This document shows positions 1 through 8,216 of a stretch of 37,638 bases of DNA, piece by piece; position 1 is the stretch's first letter, and each line of letters begins with the position of its first letter. Under the pieces are notes generated by a model, which was not told the origin of the DNA, made no database searches, and was given only the letters and a program-made list of their open reading frames with translations. The stretch is from NCBI RefSeq assembly GCF_049965695.1, contig NZ_JBMFWB010000019.1:1-37638 (forward strand), in the 5' to 3' direction. The position numbers and the translations under genes were made by a program. The DNA comes from Athalassotoga sp049965695. GTDB lineage: Bacteria; Thermotogota; Thermotogae; Mesoaciditogales; Mesoaciditogaceae.

Positions 1-2373
1 CCTGATTTCAAAGTAAATGTCGGTGTCAAATTGAGTCAAAAGGTCAGATCCCAAATTACAAATGCGACAAAGCACCTTATCGACTCTTTGAAGATAGATG
101 GGCTGCCATTTACGATTTATTCGATGGGCCATTCGCACATAGATTACGCATGGCTTTGGCCTTTGAAAGAGACAAGAAGGAAGATAGTAAGGACCTTTGC
201 CAACGCTTTGAGGATGATGGACAAATTCCCCGACTTCAAATTCACACAGTCATCGAGTGCGTACTACGAAGATTTCAAAGTACGCGAGCCCGAACTCTTC
301 GAGAAGATAAGGTCTTACGTCAAAGAGGGAAGGTGGGAGCCTATTGGAGGAAGCGTCATAGAGTTCGACGCAAATCTTACCTCGGGAGAATCGATTGCCC
401 GCCAGTTTTTGTACGGCCAGAAATTTTTTGAAAAAGAATTCGGAAAAAGGTGCAAGATAGGATACCTTCCCGACACGTTCGGCTTTACATGGTCACTTCC
501 TCAAATCATGAAAGAAAGCGGCATCGATTACTTCGTCACGACCAAACTCGTCTGGAGCGACAAGAATATCTTTCCGTATTCATGGTTTGCATGGCGCGGC
601 CTTGACGGCACTGAGATTGTGACGCATCTTTTTACAGCGACGGAAGGGTATAACTCTCCGCTTATTCCGAAGGATTTAAAACTTGGATGGGACTTTCACA
701 AAGAGAAACACTCCGATGTGCCATTTTCAATTCTTACCTTTGGATACGGAGACGGAGGCGGAGGACCTACTGATGAGATGATGATAAGGTACAGTCTTAT
801 GAGAAATTTGCCGGGTCTTCCGAAGTTGGAGATAAAGAATTTCGAGAAGGTCTTTGAAGGTTACAAATTCAAAGATCTGCCCGTTATGGATGATGAACTT
901 TATCTTGAATTCCACAGAGGCACTTACACAAACCAGTCGATAATCAAGAGGTTGAACAGGCAGATGGAAAACTTGCTTTACACAGCCGAAGTGTTAGCGA
1001 GCGCAGATTACAAAAACGGTTCGGAATATCCGCATAAGGTTTTGACAGATGCGCGAATGGCACTTGCCCGCGCGCAATTTCACGATGTGCTTCCCGGATC
1101 GTCGATAGGAGAGGTGTACAAAGAATTCGGTGAAATGTTGGAAGAACAAAGGAAAGCAGTTAATACTCTTGTTGATGAAATAATTTCAAAGCATAAAAAA
1201 AGTGACAGAGAAAAATTGAGCATCGTCAACGTGACGAACTTGAAGTTGCCAGTACTTTTGAGAAATGCGGATGTACCTGTCGGCTTCTACACGGATTGCA
1301 TCGTTCAAAAAGGAAAGGACGGCACTTTCGTGATCGGGAAAGAAATAGACGGTCTTAAGACTTTGACACTTTCGAAATCTAAATCTGTGAAAGGAAACAT
1401 AAAGGCAGAGGATAAGACTCTTGAAAATGCGCTTGTGAAAGTCTCGGTAAAGGATGACAGAGTTAACGTCTTTGACAAAAAGGCAAAGAGATATCTTTTC
1501 AAAGAAGGTTTTTCTCTTGTCGCAAGACGGGACATTCCGGCCGAATTTGAAGGATGGGATGTGCCGTACGATTCCGAAAAAGAGGTAAGGCTTGAGCCGA
1601 AGAGAGTATATCTTTACGAAAATGGACCTGCGATGGCATCTTTGAAATTCGAATACGAATTCGAAGGGTCCAAAATAGAAATGATAGCAAGGATTTACGA
1701 CAATTACGATAACGTTGATTTGAAATTCAATCTTGACTGGCACACGAGAAGGTACAATCTAAGACTTGACATGCCGATGGATCTGTTAACAAGGGAGGCG
1801 ACCTTCGAGATAGCCTACGGCATGATAAAAAGAAAGGCGACCAACAACAACCCGTATGAGCAGGCAAAATTCGAGGTACCCTACCACAAATGGCTGAATC
1901 TTTCGGAAGACGATTTCGGAATAAGTGTCGTTAACGATTCGAAGTATGGATGTGGAGTAAATGGGAGCAATGTAAGTTTATCTCTTGTGAGAGGCGCGAC
2001 GATGCCTGACTTTTATTCGGACGAAGGTCATCACGAATTCACATTCTCTCTCTTTCCGACGGGAAAGGAATGGAAAGAGAAAACCGTAAAAAATGCAATC
2101 GTGCTTAACACGCCCATGCCTGTAACACAAGGAGAGGTCGAAGATTTTATGAAACCTTTGAGAATTTTCGATGATGAGTCTGTCATTTTGTCTGCGATAA
2201 AGCGCGAAGAGGACGGCGACGGTGTTGTGATGAGATTTTATGAGCCTTACGGGAAGAGGACATCCGTTGAATTTTCGAAATCCGTAACTCTTTCGAATAT
2301 CCTCGAAGACAGATTCAAAAAGGTAAAAAAGTTAGAAGTAAAGCCTTTTGAGGTAAAGACGATAATTTATTAA
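1..2373 (+). CDS. alpha-mannosidase, glycoside hydrolase family 38 (5'-truncated by window edge)
   Basis: Retaining zinc-dependent alpha-mannosidase that releases alpha-mannose from oligosaccharides; no export signal is visible in the part present. The reading frame is open from base 1 (it starts in mid-protein at Pro-Asp-Phe), so the TTG at 31 is only the first possible start in the window. GH38 enzymes usually carry about 200 more residues before this point, so the true start lies to the left. Numbering from base 31, GHSHID (33-38) supplies the first Zn ligands, Asp148 in YLPDTFG is the expected nucleophile, and His351 in QFHDVLPGSS is a further Zn ligand. The C-terminal two thirds are the beta-rich GH38 domains. 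It ends at a bidirectional terminator and converges on an unrelated operon. Family is certain; the natural substrate is not shown by the sequence. Confidence 0.93.
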   Translation, partial: PDFKVNVGVKLSQKVRSQITNATKHLIDSLKIDGLPFTIYSMGHSHIDYAWLWPLKETRRKIVRTFANALRMMDKFPDFKFTQSSSAYYEDFKVREPELFEKIRSYVKEGRWEPIGGSVIEFDANLTSGESIARQFLYGQKFFEKEFGKRCKIGYLPDTFGFTWSLPQIMKESGIDYFVTTKLVWSDKNIFPYSWFAWRGLDGTEIVTHLFTATEGYNSPLIPKDLKLGWDFHKEKHSDVPFSILTFGYGDGGGGPTDEMMIRYSLMRNLPGLPKLEIKNFEKVFEGYKFKDLPVMDDELYLEFHRGTYTNQSIIKRLNRQMENLLYTAEVLASADYKNGSEYPHKVLTDARMALARAQFHDVLPGSSIGEVYKEFGEMLEEQRKAVNTLVDEIISKHKKSDREKLSIVNVTNLKLPVLLRNADVPVGFYTDCIVQKGKDGTFVIGKEIDGLKTLTLSKSKSVKGNIKAEDKTLENALVKVSVKDDRVNVFDKKAKRYLFKEGFSLVARRDIPAEFEGWDVPYDSEKEVRLEPKRVYLYENGPAMASLKFEYEFEGSKIEMIARIYDNYDNVDLKFNLDWHTRRYNLRLDMPMDLLTREATFEIAYGMIKRKATNNNPYEQAKFEVPYHKWLNLSEDDFGISVVNDSKYGCGVNGSNVSLSLVRGATMPDFYSDEGHHEFTFSLFPTGKEWKEKTVKNAIVLNTPMPVTQGEVEDFMKPLRIFDDESVILSAIKREEDGDGVVMRFYEPYGKRTSVEFSKSVTLSNILEDRFKKVKKLEVKPFEVKTIIY

Positions 2374-2395
2374 AGGGCTCTTTCGAGCCCTTTTG
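2372..2395. terminator. bidirectional intrinsic terminator between convergent genes
   Basis: AAGGGCTC (2373-2380), a four-base loop, then GAGCCCTT (2385-2392) form a perfect 8-bp stem that begins at the mannosidase stop codon. Short T runs on both sides, plus a GAAA tetraloop on the minus-strand copy, suit termination in both directions. It ends the mannosidase transcript from the left and the ABC transporter operon (stop at 2398) from the right. Confidence 0.8.
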
Positions 2396-2397
2396 TA

Positions 2398-3090
2398 TCA
2401 CGATCTTTTGATATCGGATATTATCCTTCCATCCAAAATTTCCACAATTCTGTCTGTCCTTTCGGCTATTCTTCTGTCATGAGTTACTATTATAAAAGTC
2501 GTTTTGTATTTTTTGTTTATCTGCCTCAAAAGCGCATATATATCTTCTGTGCTTTGAGAATCAAGATTTCCCGTCGGTTCGTCCGCGAGTATTATCTTCG
2601 GATTGTTCATGAGGGCGCGCGCTATTGCAGTCTTTTGTTGCTGGCCTCCAGAAGCCTCCGTTGCCATGTTGTTTTTTATTTTGGAAATGCCCACGAGATC
2701 GATGAGTTCTTCGGCTCTTTTCATTACCTCTTTTGTGGGTTTTGAATCTTTCATAAGGTATGGCATGAGCACATTCTCAAATATCGTGAATTCAGGCAGA
2801 AGATAATGAAATTGAAAGACAAATCCTATTTTTTGATTTCTTATGTATGCAAGTCTTTTCTTTTCTATCTTGTCTATTCTTTCTCCGTCTATGGTTATTT
2901 CACCGGATTGGGGTTTATCGAGAATTCCCATCACATTCATGAGAGTGGTCTTTCCGGATCCAGAAGGCCCTATTATCGAGTTAAAGGAACCTTCTTCAAA
3001 TGACAGGTTTATGTCGTGGAGTACCTGAAATTTCATCTTTCCCGATATGTAAAATTTGTTTATGCTTTTGAGATCTATTATGTCAGCCAT
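2398..3090 (-). CDS. ABC transporter ATP-binding protein, LolD/MacB type
   Basis: ATPase subunit of a type VII (MacB/LolCDE-like, mechanotransmission) ABC system, 230 residues, the normal length. Walker A GPSGSGKTT is at 41-49, the Q-loop Gln at 93, Walker B IILADE at 166-171 followed by the D-loop, and the H-loop His at 204. The signature reads ASGGQQQ (146-152) instead of the usual LSGGQQQ, a mild deviation. The ATG follows a GAGGTGATAAGAA ribosome site. It overlaps the upstream permease gene by 8 bases and is the last gene of the operon, so the two form one transporter. Such systems extract lipoproteins or export peptides or drugs; here the two exported proteins of the same operon are possible partners, which is inference. 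Confidence 0.92.
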   Translation of the reverse strand: MADIIDLKSINKFYISGKMKFQVLHDINLSFEEGSFNSIIGPSGSGKTTLMNVMGILDKPQSGEITIDGERIDKIEKKRLAYIRNQKIGFVFQFHYLLPEFTIFENVLMPYLMKDSKPTKEVMKRAEELIDLVGISKIKNNMATEASGGQQQKTAIARALMNNPKIILADEPTGNLDSQSTEDIYALLRQINKKYKTTFIIVTHDRRIAERTDRIVEILDGRIISDIKRS

Positions 3091-4252
3091 TTCTTATCAC
3101 CTCTATAGGATCGAGTCTTATCGAACTTCTTGCGGGTATTACGGAGGCGACAACGGATGCGGTTATCGCTATTATCATGGATATGAGTATAAAGAAGTAA
3201 TTTATCTCAAGCGGCACGACCGGTGTCCCGTTGGAATTTACCGCAAATTTTGCGAACATGAAGGACAGTCCGAGCCCTAAGCCTGCACCGGCAAGAGCGC
3301 CTATGATTCCGAGAATTAATCCTTGAAACAAAAAGACAAGGCCCGTTTTCCCGTCTGTAAGGCCCATTGCCTTCAATATACCTATTTCTTTTGATTTTTG
3401 CAAGACAGTTATAGCAAGCACGCTTGCTATCGCGAGAGTAACTGCCACTATGACGAAAACCTGGATCATTATGCTTGAAATGCTTTGACCCTGAAGTCCG
3501 GTAAGGAGATCCGCGTTTTGATCTTCCCAGTTTTCGACCTTTATCGAAGGATTGTTAAGTGTTTGACCTATCTCTTCAGAAATCTTTTTGGCATCGAAAA
3601 CATTTACAACCTGCATTTCTATGCTGCTTACGTTATTGCCAAATCCGCCGATATTTTGAGCCGTTTGCAAATTCGAAATGGCCCACGATGAGTTTATGGC
3701 CGATACGTTGAAATCGAAGATACCGCTTATCTTAAGTATCTTCAACTGTCTTTTTGCCGTAAACACGGTCACGGTCTTTCCAACGCTTAAGTTGGCATCC
3801 TTTGCAAATTGCTTTCCTATCATTATTTCGTTGTCATTCGTGGGAAGTGTCCCTTCTATGATGTGTGAGTTGAAATGATATATGGGGTCAGAGGCTTTGA
3901 AATCGAACCCTCTCAAAAGCAGTGAATTTATCGCGGATCCTTCCGAAATGAAGATCGGCGTATCGACGGACGGAGAAACATATTTTATGTCTTTGTTGTA
4001 TGCAGGATCCGAACTTATCTTTTGAATTATCCCATCCCAACTGCTCACGGGTGTGCCCTGAAGTTTGGATACAACAGTTATTTGTGATGAATTGCCTATC
4101 GTCGTTTGTACCAAACTTGTCTGAAGGCTCTGGATCAAAAGGCCTATGAATATTTGAACGGATATTCCTATCGCTATGCTTAAAATTATGAAAATCGACT
4201 GGGATCTGTTGTATCTTATGAATCTTAAAGCAATTTTGAACGGTAAACTCAT
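3083..4252 (-). CDS. FtsX/MacB-like ABC transporter permease
   Basis: Permease of the FtsX/LolC/MacB superfamily, 389 residues. One membrane helix near the N-terminus (about 18-40) is followed by an extracytoplasmic MacB periplasmic-core-like domain (about 41-260), then three C-terminal helices (about 265-290, 318-345, 355-380). The cytosolic segment VLQKSKEIGILKAMG between the second and third helices is the typical FtsX coupling motif. It starts at an ATGA overlap with the B12-binding gene upstream (ribosome site GAGGGG) and overlaps the ATPase gene downstream, so the three are translationally coupled. The substrate is unknown. Unlike MacB the ATPase is a separate polypeptide, and only one permease gene is present, so a homodimer is likely. 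Confidence 0.9.
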   Translation of the reverse strand: MSLPFKIALRFIRYNRSQSIFIILSIAIGISVQIFIGLLIQSLQTSLVQTTIGNSSQITVVSKLQGTPVSSWDGIIQKISSDPAYNKDIKYVSPSVDTPIFISEGSAINSLLLRGFDFKASDPIYHFNSHIIEGTLPTNDNEIMIGKQFAKDANLSVGKTVTVFTAKRQLKILKISGIFDFNVSAINSSWAISNLQTAQNIGGFGNNVSSIEMQVVNVFDAKKISEEIGQTLNNPSIKVENWEDQNADLLTGLQGQSISSIMIQVFVIVAVTLAIASVLAITVLQKSKEIGILKAMGLTDGKTGLVFLFQGLILGIIGALAGAGLGLGLSFMFAKFAVNSNGTPVVPLEINYFFILISMIIAITASVVASVIPARSSIRLDPIEVIRNG

Positions 4253-4884
4253 TTTGATCCCCTCAGATCTTTTAAAAATTTAACAAGTTCATCAAAATCG
4301 GCAAAGAGAAAGTCGACACCACACTTTTTTGTGTATTCGGGATTTTTAACGCATGCACGACCACTGGCGATCACTTTAGTCTTGGGAGAATATCTTTTTA
4401 GTTCATCTATGAACTTGCAAAGATAAACAAGATTGTAGTGATTCGTTATACTTATGGACAACATATCGAATTTTTCGGCCTTTATAGCCTCTTTAAATGT
4501 TTCAAGGGGCACTTCTTTCCCGGCAAAAACGGTTTTGATACCGTTGAGCGTAAAGATATCTTCACTCATTCTAAGGCCAAGTTCGTGCTCTTCTTCCTGC
4601 GGACAGAAAACTGCACAGGTCAGGCCCATGTCCGGCATTTTTGATTTTATTACATAAGGATATGCGCATTCTATGCATGTTCTGACGATCGAAGACATCA
4701 CATGCTCTTTCCATATGCACAAAGGATCCAACTCGTAATCGCAGTCCCATTCGTTGAGAATTTTGGCAAATAATTTGTAGAGTTCGATCACATCAATTCC
4801 ACTGTCAAGTGCCGAGATAAATAATTCTATACTTTCTTTTTTTCTTCCCGCATAAAGATTGGACTTGAGATCGGAAAGTTCCAT
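4249..4884 (-). CDS. stand-alone cobalamin-binding (CarH/MetH-like) sensor protein
   Basis: A 211-residue protein made only of a B12-binding helical cap (about 1-85) and a Rossmann-like B12-binding domain (about 87-205). The motif is ExHxxG (Glu98, His100, Gly103), the CarH/LitR variant of the DxHxxG cobalamin motif, with Ser145 exactly 41 residues after the Gly as in the consensus; the later Gly-Gly is Ser-Gly (174-175). The cap carries Trp46 and a Glu60-His61 pair resembling the CarH Trp/EH capping residues, but Trp46 is followed by Asp, not by the His that CarH uses after light. There is no MerR DNA-binding domain, no enzyme partner and no signal peptide. It is coupled by ATGA overlap to the ABC permease. 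A B12- or light-responsive regulator of that transporter is possible but unproven. Confidence 0.82.
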   Translation of the reverse strand: MELSDLKSNLYAGRKKESIELFISALDSGIDVIELYKLFAKILNEWDCDYELDPLCIWKEHVMSSIVRTCIECAYPYVIKSKMPDMGLTCAVFCPQEEEHELGLRMSEDIFTLNGIKTVFAGKEVPLETFKEAIKAEKFDMLSISITNHYNLVYLCKFIDELKRYSPKTKVIASGRACVKNPEYTKKCGVDFLFADFDELVKFLKDLRGSK

Positions 4885-4889
4885 TCACA

Positions 4890-5564
4890 TCACCTCAAAA
4901 TGAAAGCAATTAAAAATATCAACCCAACCGCAGAAATGCCTATTACCGCATTCATCCAGCCGGGAAGGCCTGTAAGGCCATAAAATGCCCTTATCTGCGG
5001 AAGTATGTTGAAGACGTTTATTATGTCTTGCGGGCTGAATTGTTCTATCTTTCCAACGGCAATGAAAAGATTTCCGGCCTCACCTGAAGGAGGAAAGAAT
5101 GAGACTATGTAATATCTTCCGCTTTCTGGCAAGGTTATCGTCTGGTTGAAATATATCCACGAATATGTATCCGTTACGGGTTCATAAAAAACGGTCGGCG
5201 TACCTGTTGACGTAAACGCAAGCGCACCCATACCGGATGGAATTTCAAAAGGCAGGTCATTTGCCTTTGGCAGGCCAGGTCCGACTATAACAACCTCGGG
5301 TTTTAAATCTTTGAATTTGTCTATCTTCGGAACACCTGGCTGAAAATACAAACTCTGTCCTTTCGTGCCTTCAAAGGTCATCCAAAGAAAACTGTTGTCG
5401 TGATCGAAGACTTTGTACAAAACTTGTGATATTTCTATGTGATTTATCGGAATAGCGTTCGATATGTCCGATCCCGACATCGTCGAAACGATAGGTGCAT
5501 GGGCAAAGGTAATCGATGCCATTGCCAATGAAGCGAGTAAAAATACTAAAAATTTGTATTTCAT
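4890..5564 (-). CDS. exported protein with C-terminal membrane anchor, unknown function
   Basis: No family recognised. From the ATG at 5564 the product is 224 residues: signal peptide (about 1-21, ending TFAHA), an extracytoplasmic beta-rich domain (about 22-190) and a single C-terminal membrane helix (about 200-222) ending in Arg. The domain has the segment VIVGPGLP and many Pro/Gly turns; the residue after cleavage is probably the His of HAPI. A GTG at 5573 is in frame but lies inside the ribosome site GAGGTG, so the ATG eight bases later is preferred. It sits between a beta-rich exported protein and the B12-sensor/ABC genes in one operon, so it may be a surface partner or substrate-handling component of that transporter. 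That link rests on position only. Confidence 0.7.
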   Translation of the reverse strand: MKYKFLVFLLASLAMASITFAHAPIVSTMSGSDISNAIPINHIEISQVLYKVFDHDNSFLWMTFEGTKGQSLYFQPGVPKIDKFKDLKPEVVIVGPGLPKANDLPFEIPSGMGALAFTSTGTPTVFYEPVTDTYSWIYFNQTITLPESGRYYIVSFFPPSGEAGNLFIAVGKIEQFSPQDIINVFNILPQIRAFYGLTGLPGWMNAVIGISAVGLIFLIAFILR

Positions 5565-5574
5565 GAAGATCACC

Positions 5575-6417
5575 TCAGTGAACGTTGAATCCGAGCGTAA
5601 AGGTCATGGTTCCGAGATAATTCGACGTGTATCCATCAGTTTGCGGTACAGTCGGATATTGAGAAATACCAACGGCACTGCCTCCCAAAAATCTCACGTT
5701 TGCAAAGGTATCAAGGTAATCCGTGTTTCTAAATCCGAGGCTTAAAGACGCATCAAGTATCGATCCTGTGAAATCGAAATTGGAACCGTTGAAGAATTTA
5801 CTCGATGCGTAAAATCCGTCTATATCTGTGGCTACGTACATGCCGTTGTCAAAATTGTACTGGCCTTTCAGCTTAAGAATCGGAACCGGTCCCAGATTTT
5901 CACTTACAACCGCATATTCACCGTCGAGAGATTGAAAGATTATCGATGCGTTTCTCAGTTGCAAAGAAAGACCGATACCCAATTTTGCACGCGATGTGTT
6001 TATCAGATCATACAGATAACTTATTCTCCAGAAAGAAAAGCCGTAATTGTAAAGCATGACGCTGCTTGCCGGGAAGGTTTGATAAGATATGGTTATGGGT
6101 TCCGTAATTACGCCTTCGGTTTGAATGTCAAGCGGCTGGTACAAAAAGATCAACTCGTTGTTTTTTAGAAAAGTAAAATCGACGGAGTACCTATCAACCG
6201 GAAAAAGAATGCTTTCTCCGCCGTCGCTGACGTAATCAAAGTTCGTCGTGTTGTGGCCGTATTGGATATCGTTGAAAAGCACCGATAACGCTCCGGCTTC
6301 ATATTGAAAACTCATCTGATACCAGTTATTCGGTGAGCTAAAAAGGCTCATTCCGAATCCGGCAGAAAATACCCCTATCAAAATTACAACTAAACTGAAA
6401 AGAAGAAATTTTTTCAT
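5575..6417 (-). CDS. exported beta-strand-rich protein, possible outer-membrane barrel
   Basis: First gene of the ABC/B12 operon, 280 residues, family not recognised. It has an N-terminal signal peptide (about 1-22). The rest is a run of short amphipathic strands rich in Tyr, Phe, Gly and Asn with turn sequences such as DGGES and NNGM-like loops, and the protein ends in an aromatic/Gly strand (TLGFNVH). This resembles small beta-barrel or toga-associated envelope proteins of diderm thermophiles, but the last residue is His rather than the Phe typical of BamA substrates. The ribosome site AAAGGAGATCT is strong. Its stop codon overlaps the ribosome site of the next gene, showing tight coupling. 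Confidence 0.66.
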   Translation of the reverse strand: MKKFLLFSLVVILIGVFSAGFGMSLFSSPNNWYQMSFQYEAGALSVLFNDIQYGHNTTNFDYVSDGGESILFPVDRYSVDFTFLKNNELIFLYQPLDIQTEGVITEPITISYQTFPASSVMLYNYGFSFWRISYLYDLINTSRAKLGIGLSLQLRNASIIFQSLDGEYAVVSENLGPVPILKLKGQYNFDNGMYVATDIDGFYASSKFFNGSNFDFTGSILDASLSLGFRNTDYLDTFANVRFLGGSAVGISQYPTVPQTDGYTSNYLGTMTFTLGFNVH

Positions 6418-6446
6418 TTCAGATCTCCTTTCGATATATTTAACTT

Positions 6447-6477
6447 ATTATACAATTATTCTTAAGAAACCGGTCAG
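6447..6477 (-). promoter_or_regulatory. candidate promoter of the envelope/B12/ABC operon with an ACCGGT palindrome
   Basis: On the minus strand a perfect TATAAT (6447-6452) lies about 35 bases before the start at 6417. The upstream region gives only a weak -35 (CTGACC, 6472-6477, 19-bp spacing). The palindrome ACCGGT (6469-6474) overlaps that element. The whole signal is squeezed into the 60 bases after the MFS gene, with no terminator visible between. Confidence 0.5.
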
Positions 6478-8139
6478 TCAGTCTTGAATTTTCTCTTCCA
6501 AGATTTCTTTTGCATCGGTGACGACAGGCGATTTTAACTTTCCGACCATTAAAACGAAGATCAACCCTATCAAAGAGATGATCGCCGTCGTCAAAAACAT
6601 CTCCGTATATCCCGTGTTTATCGTTGATTGAAAAGCCTGCTGTATTTTATCCTTTACACCTTGAACGTCATTTACGACTAATTTGTTCAGAGGAAAAGGA
6701 ATTACTTTGTTAAGCACACCCTCGAGTTTGGTAACTATATTCGTGACATCCGCATTTTGAAGGGATGCAAAGGCATTGGCGGCCTGAGAATCCATCTTTA
6801 TGGGCGGTATTTTTATTCCGACGCCGCTTAGAGTTTGCGTAAGATTGGTCTGAAGGCTCTTTCCGGCCTGAATCAAAAATCCCACCATCACATTTGGAGC
6901 AACTGTTATGCCTATCGCTCTCATCAATGAAAGATTTGCAAGCGCGGAAGCCGAGTTTTTCGAATCAACGCTTTTGAGTATCATGTAGTTCAAAGGTGCT
7001 CCCAGAGTAAAGCCTATTCCGATTCCCATCATGAAAAGTCCTATAAGCAGACCGGTGAAATTAAGCATGTACGTCGTGACGTATCCCAAAAACAGCGCAC
7101 CCGCTATGTTGAAGACAAATCCTATCGACATAACAAAGACTGCTCCACGCTTGTCGACGAGAACTCCGGAAAGTGGAGCCGATATGCCTGAAAATATTGC
7201 CAAAAGGGTGACGACGTATCCGCCTGTGCCGGCTGGAATTTTTAGAATGTTTTCGGCAAATTGCGGGATGAATATGAGCCCCATCATTCCTATACCGACG
7301 ACAAGAGCGGTCATCATGATGAAAAACGTGTTCGGATTTGTCAAAAATTTTGTGTTGAAAACAGGATCCTCATTTTTGCTTTCAAATAAAAGCATTAACG
7401 GGAAGAGTACGGCAAAGGCTATAAGAAACGGATAGACGTTTAAATCACGAATCGAGTTTGAGAGATTGAAAAAGTCTAAATTCGTAAGTGCGTACATCAG
7501 ACTTCCTATCGAGGCGGCTAACAGAATGGAACCAATTATGTCTAACTTCTTTGATGCTTTCTCTATCTCTATTTCTTTAACGCTCAAAGAAAGTAAGATA
7601 ACGAAGATGCTTATAGGCACGTTTATGAAAAAGAGCCATCCCCATTTGTCCGTTCCTGCTATCGAGAGTATAAAACTTCCAATCGTCGGTCCCACTATCG
7701 TCGCTATCCCGTAAACTCCGCCGACTATCCCGAGCGCGGTACCTTTTTTCTCTTCGGGGAAGATCTTGCTGACGGCCGTGGTCGCTATCGGAACCATGCC
7801 GCCAGCTCCGAGAGCCTGAATTGATCTTGCAAGCAGGAAAAGCCAGAAATTGCCAAAGAAGTTGTTCATTCCCGAAAGAAAAGAACCTATCCCAAAGATG
7901 GTTATGCCTATTATGAATATCTTTTTGTATCCTCTTCTGTCCCCTAACTTCCCCATTATCGGCATTGAGGCCGCGTATATGAGCGTGTAAAGTGTTATCA
8001 TCCATATTCCTAAACTTTGATCTATTCCAAAACTATTTCCTATTATCACCCTCGCAGGAGATACGATACCCGAATCTATTGCGCCCATGAATATGCCGAA
8101 GATAAAAAGCAGCAAAAGAATCGTATTTTGTTTTTTCAT
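6478..8139 (-). CDS. MFS drug/solute exporter, DHA2 (EmrB/QacA) family
   Basis: Proton-driven efflux permease of the 14-helix DHA2 family, 553 residues, which is longer than most. Motif A is GDRRGYKK (about 63-70) after the second helix, and the motif C-like segment GIATIVGPTIGS lies in helix five. Helices fill about residues 5-410. A soluble stretch of about 80 residues (roughly 425-510) then precedes the last helix (about 515-540); this large insertion is rich in Gln, Asn and Val and is unusual, probably extracytoplasmic. The ATG follows AAAAGAGGTGAT. It lies after the two-component genes and has its own good promoter. The substrate cannot be told. Confidence 0.9.
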   Translation of the reverse strand: MKKQNTILLLLFIFGIFMGAIDSGIVSPARVIIGNSFGIDQSLGIWMITLYTLIYAASMPIMGKLGDRRGYKKIFIIGITIFGIGSFLSGMNNFFGNFWLFLLARSIQALGAGGMVPIATTAVSKIFPEEKKGTALGIVGGVYGIATIVGPTIGSFILSIAGTDKWGWLFFINVPISIFVILLSLSVKEIEIEKASKKLDIIGSILLAASIGSLMYALTNLDFFNLSNSIRDLNVYPFLIAFAVLFPLMLLFESKNEDPVFNTKFLTNPNTFFIMMTALVVGIGMMGLIFIPQFAENILKIPAGTGGYVVTLLAIFSGISAPLSGVLVDKRGAVFVMSIGFVFNIAGALFLGYVTTYMLNFTGLLIGLFMMGIGIGFTLGAPLNYMILKSVDSKNSASALANLSLMRAIGITVAPNVMVGFLIQAGKSLQTNLTQTLSGVGIKIPPIKMDSQAANAFASLQNADVTNIVTKLEGVLNKVIPFPLNKLVVNDVQGVKDKIQQAFQSTINTGYTEMFLTTAIISLIGLIFVLMVGKLKSPVVTDAKEILEEKIQD

Positions 8140-8163
8140 CCTATCACCTCTTTTGATTAAAAT

Positions 8164-8206
8164 ACCGGTTACGAAGTATTATAGATCAAAATTTTAATTT
8201 TTGCAA
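8164..8206 (-). promoter_or_regulatory. sigma-70-type promoter of the MFS gene with ACCGGT site at the start point
   Basis: Minus strand: -35 TTGCAA (8201-8206), a 17-base spacer, and a perfect -10 TATAAT (8178-8183), the best promoter match in the window. The palindrome ACCGGT (8164-8169) lies just after the expected transcription start (about 8171) and could be a repressor site. The -35 lies only 10 bases beyond the histidine kinase stop codon. Confidence 0.65.
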
Positions 8207-8216
8207 ATGATTTTTA

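Noticed and set aside
31..33. TTG at 31 as the mannosidase start
   Set aside because: The frame is open to base 1 and GH38 proteins have a longer N-terminal region, so the gene is simply cut by the window edge.
1186..1743. Long antisense reading frame within the mannosidase gene
   Set aside because: It shows no family features, has no ribosome site and mirrors the codon pattern of the real gene.
7031..7714. Plus-strand reading frames opposite the MFS gene
   Set aside because: They are antisense to membrane-helix codons, and their low-complexity products match nothing.
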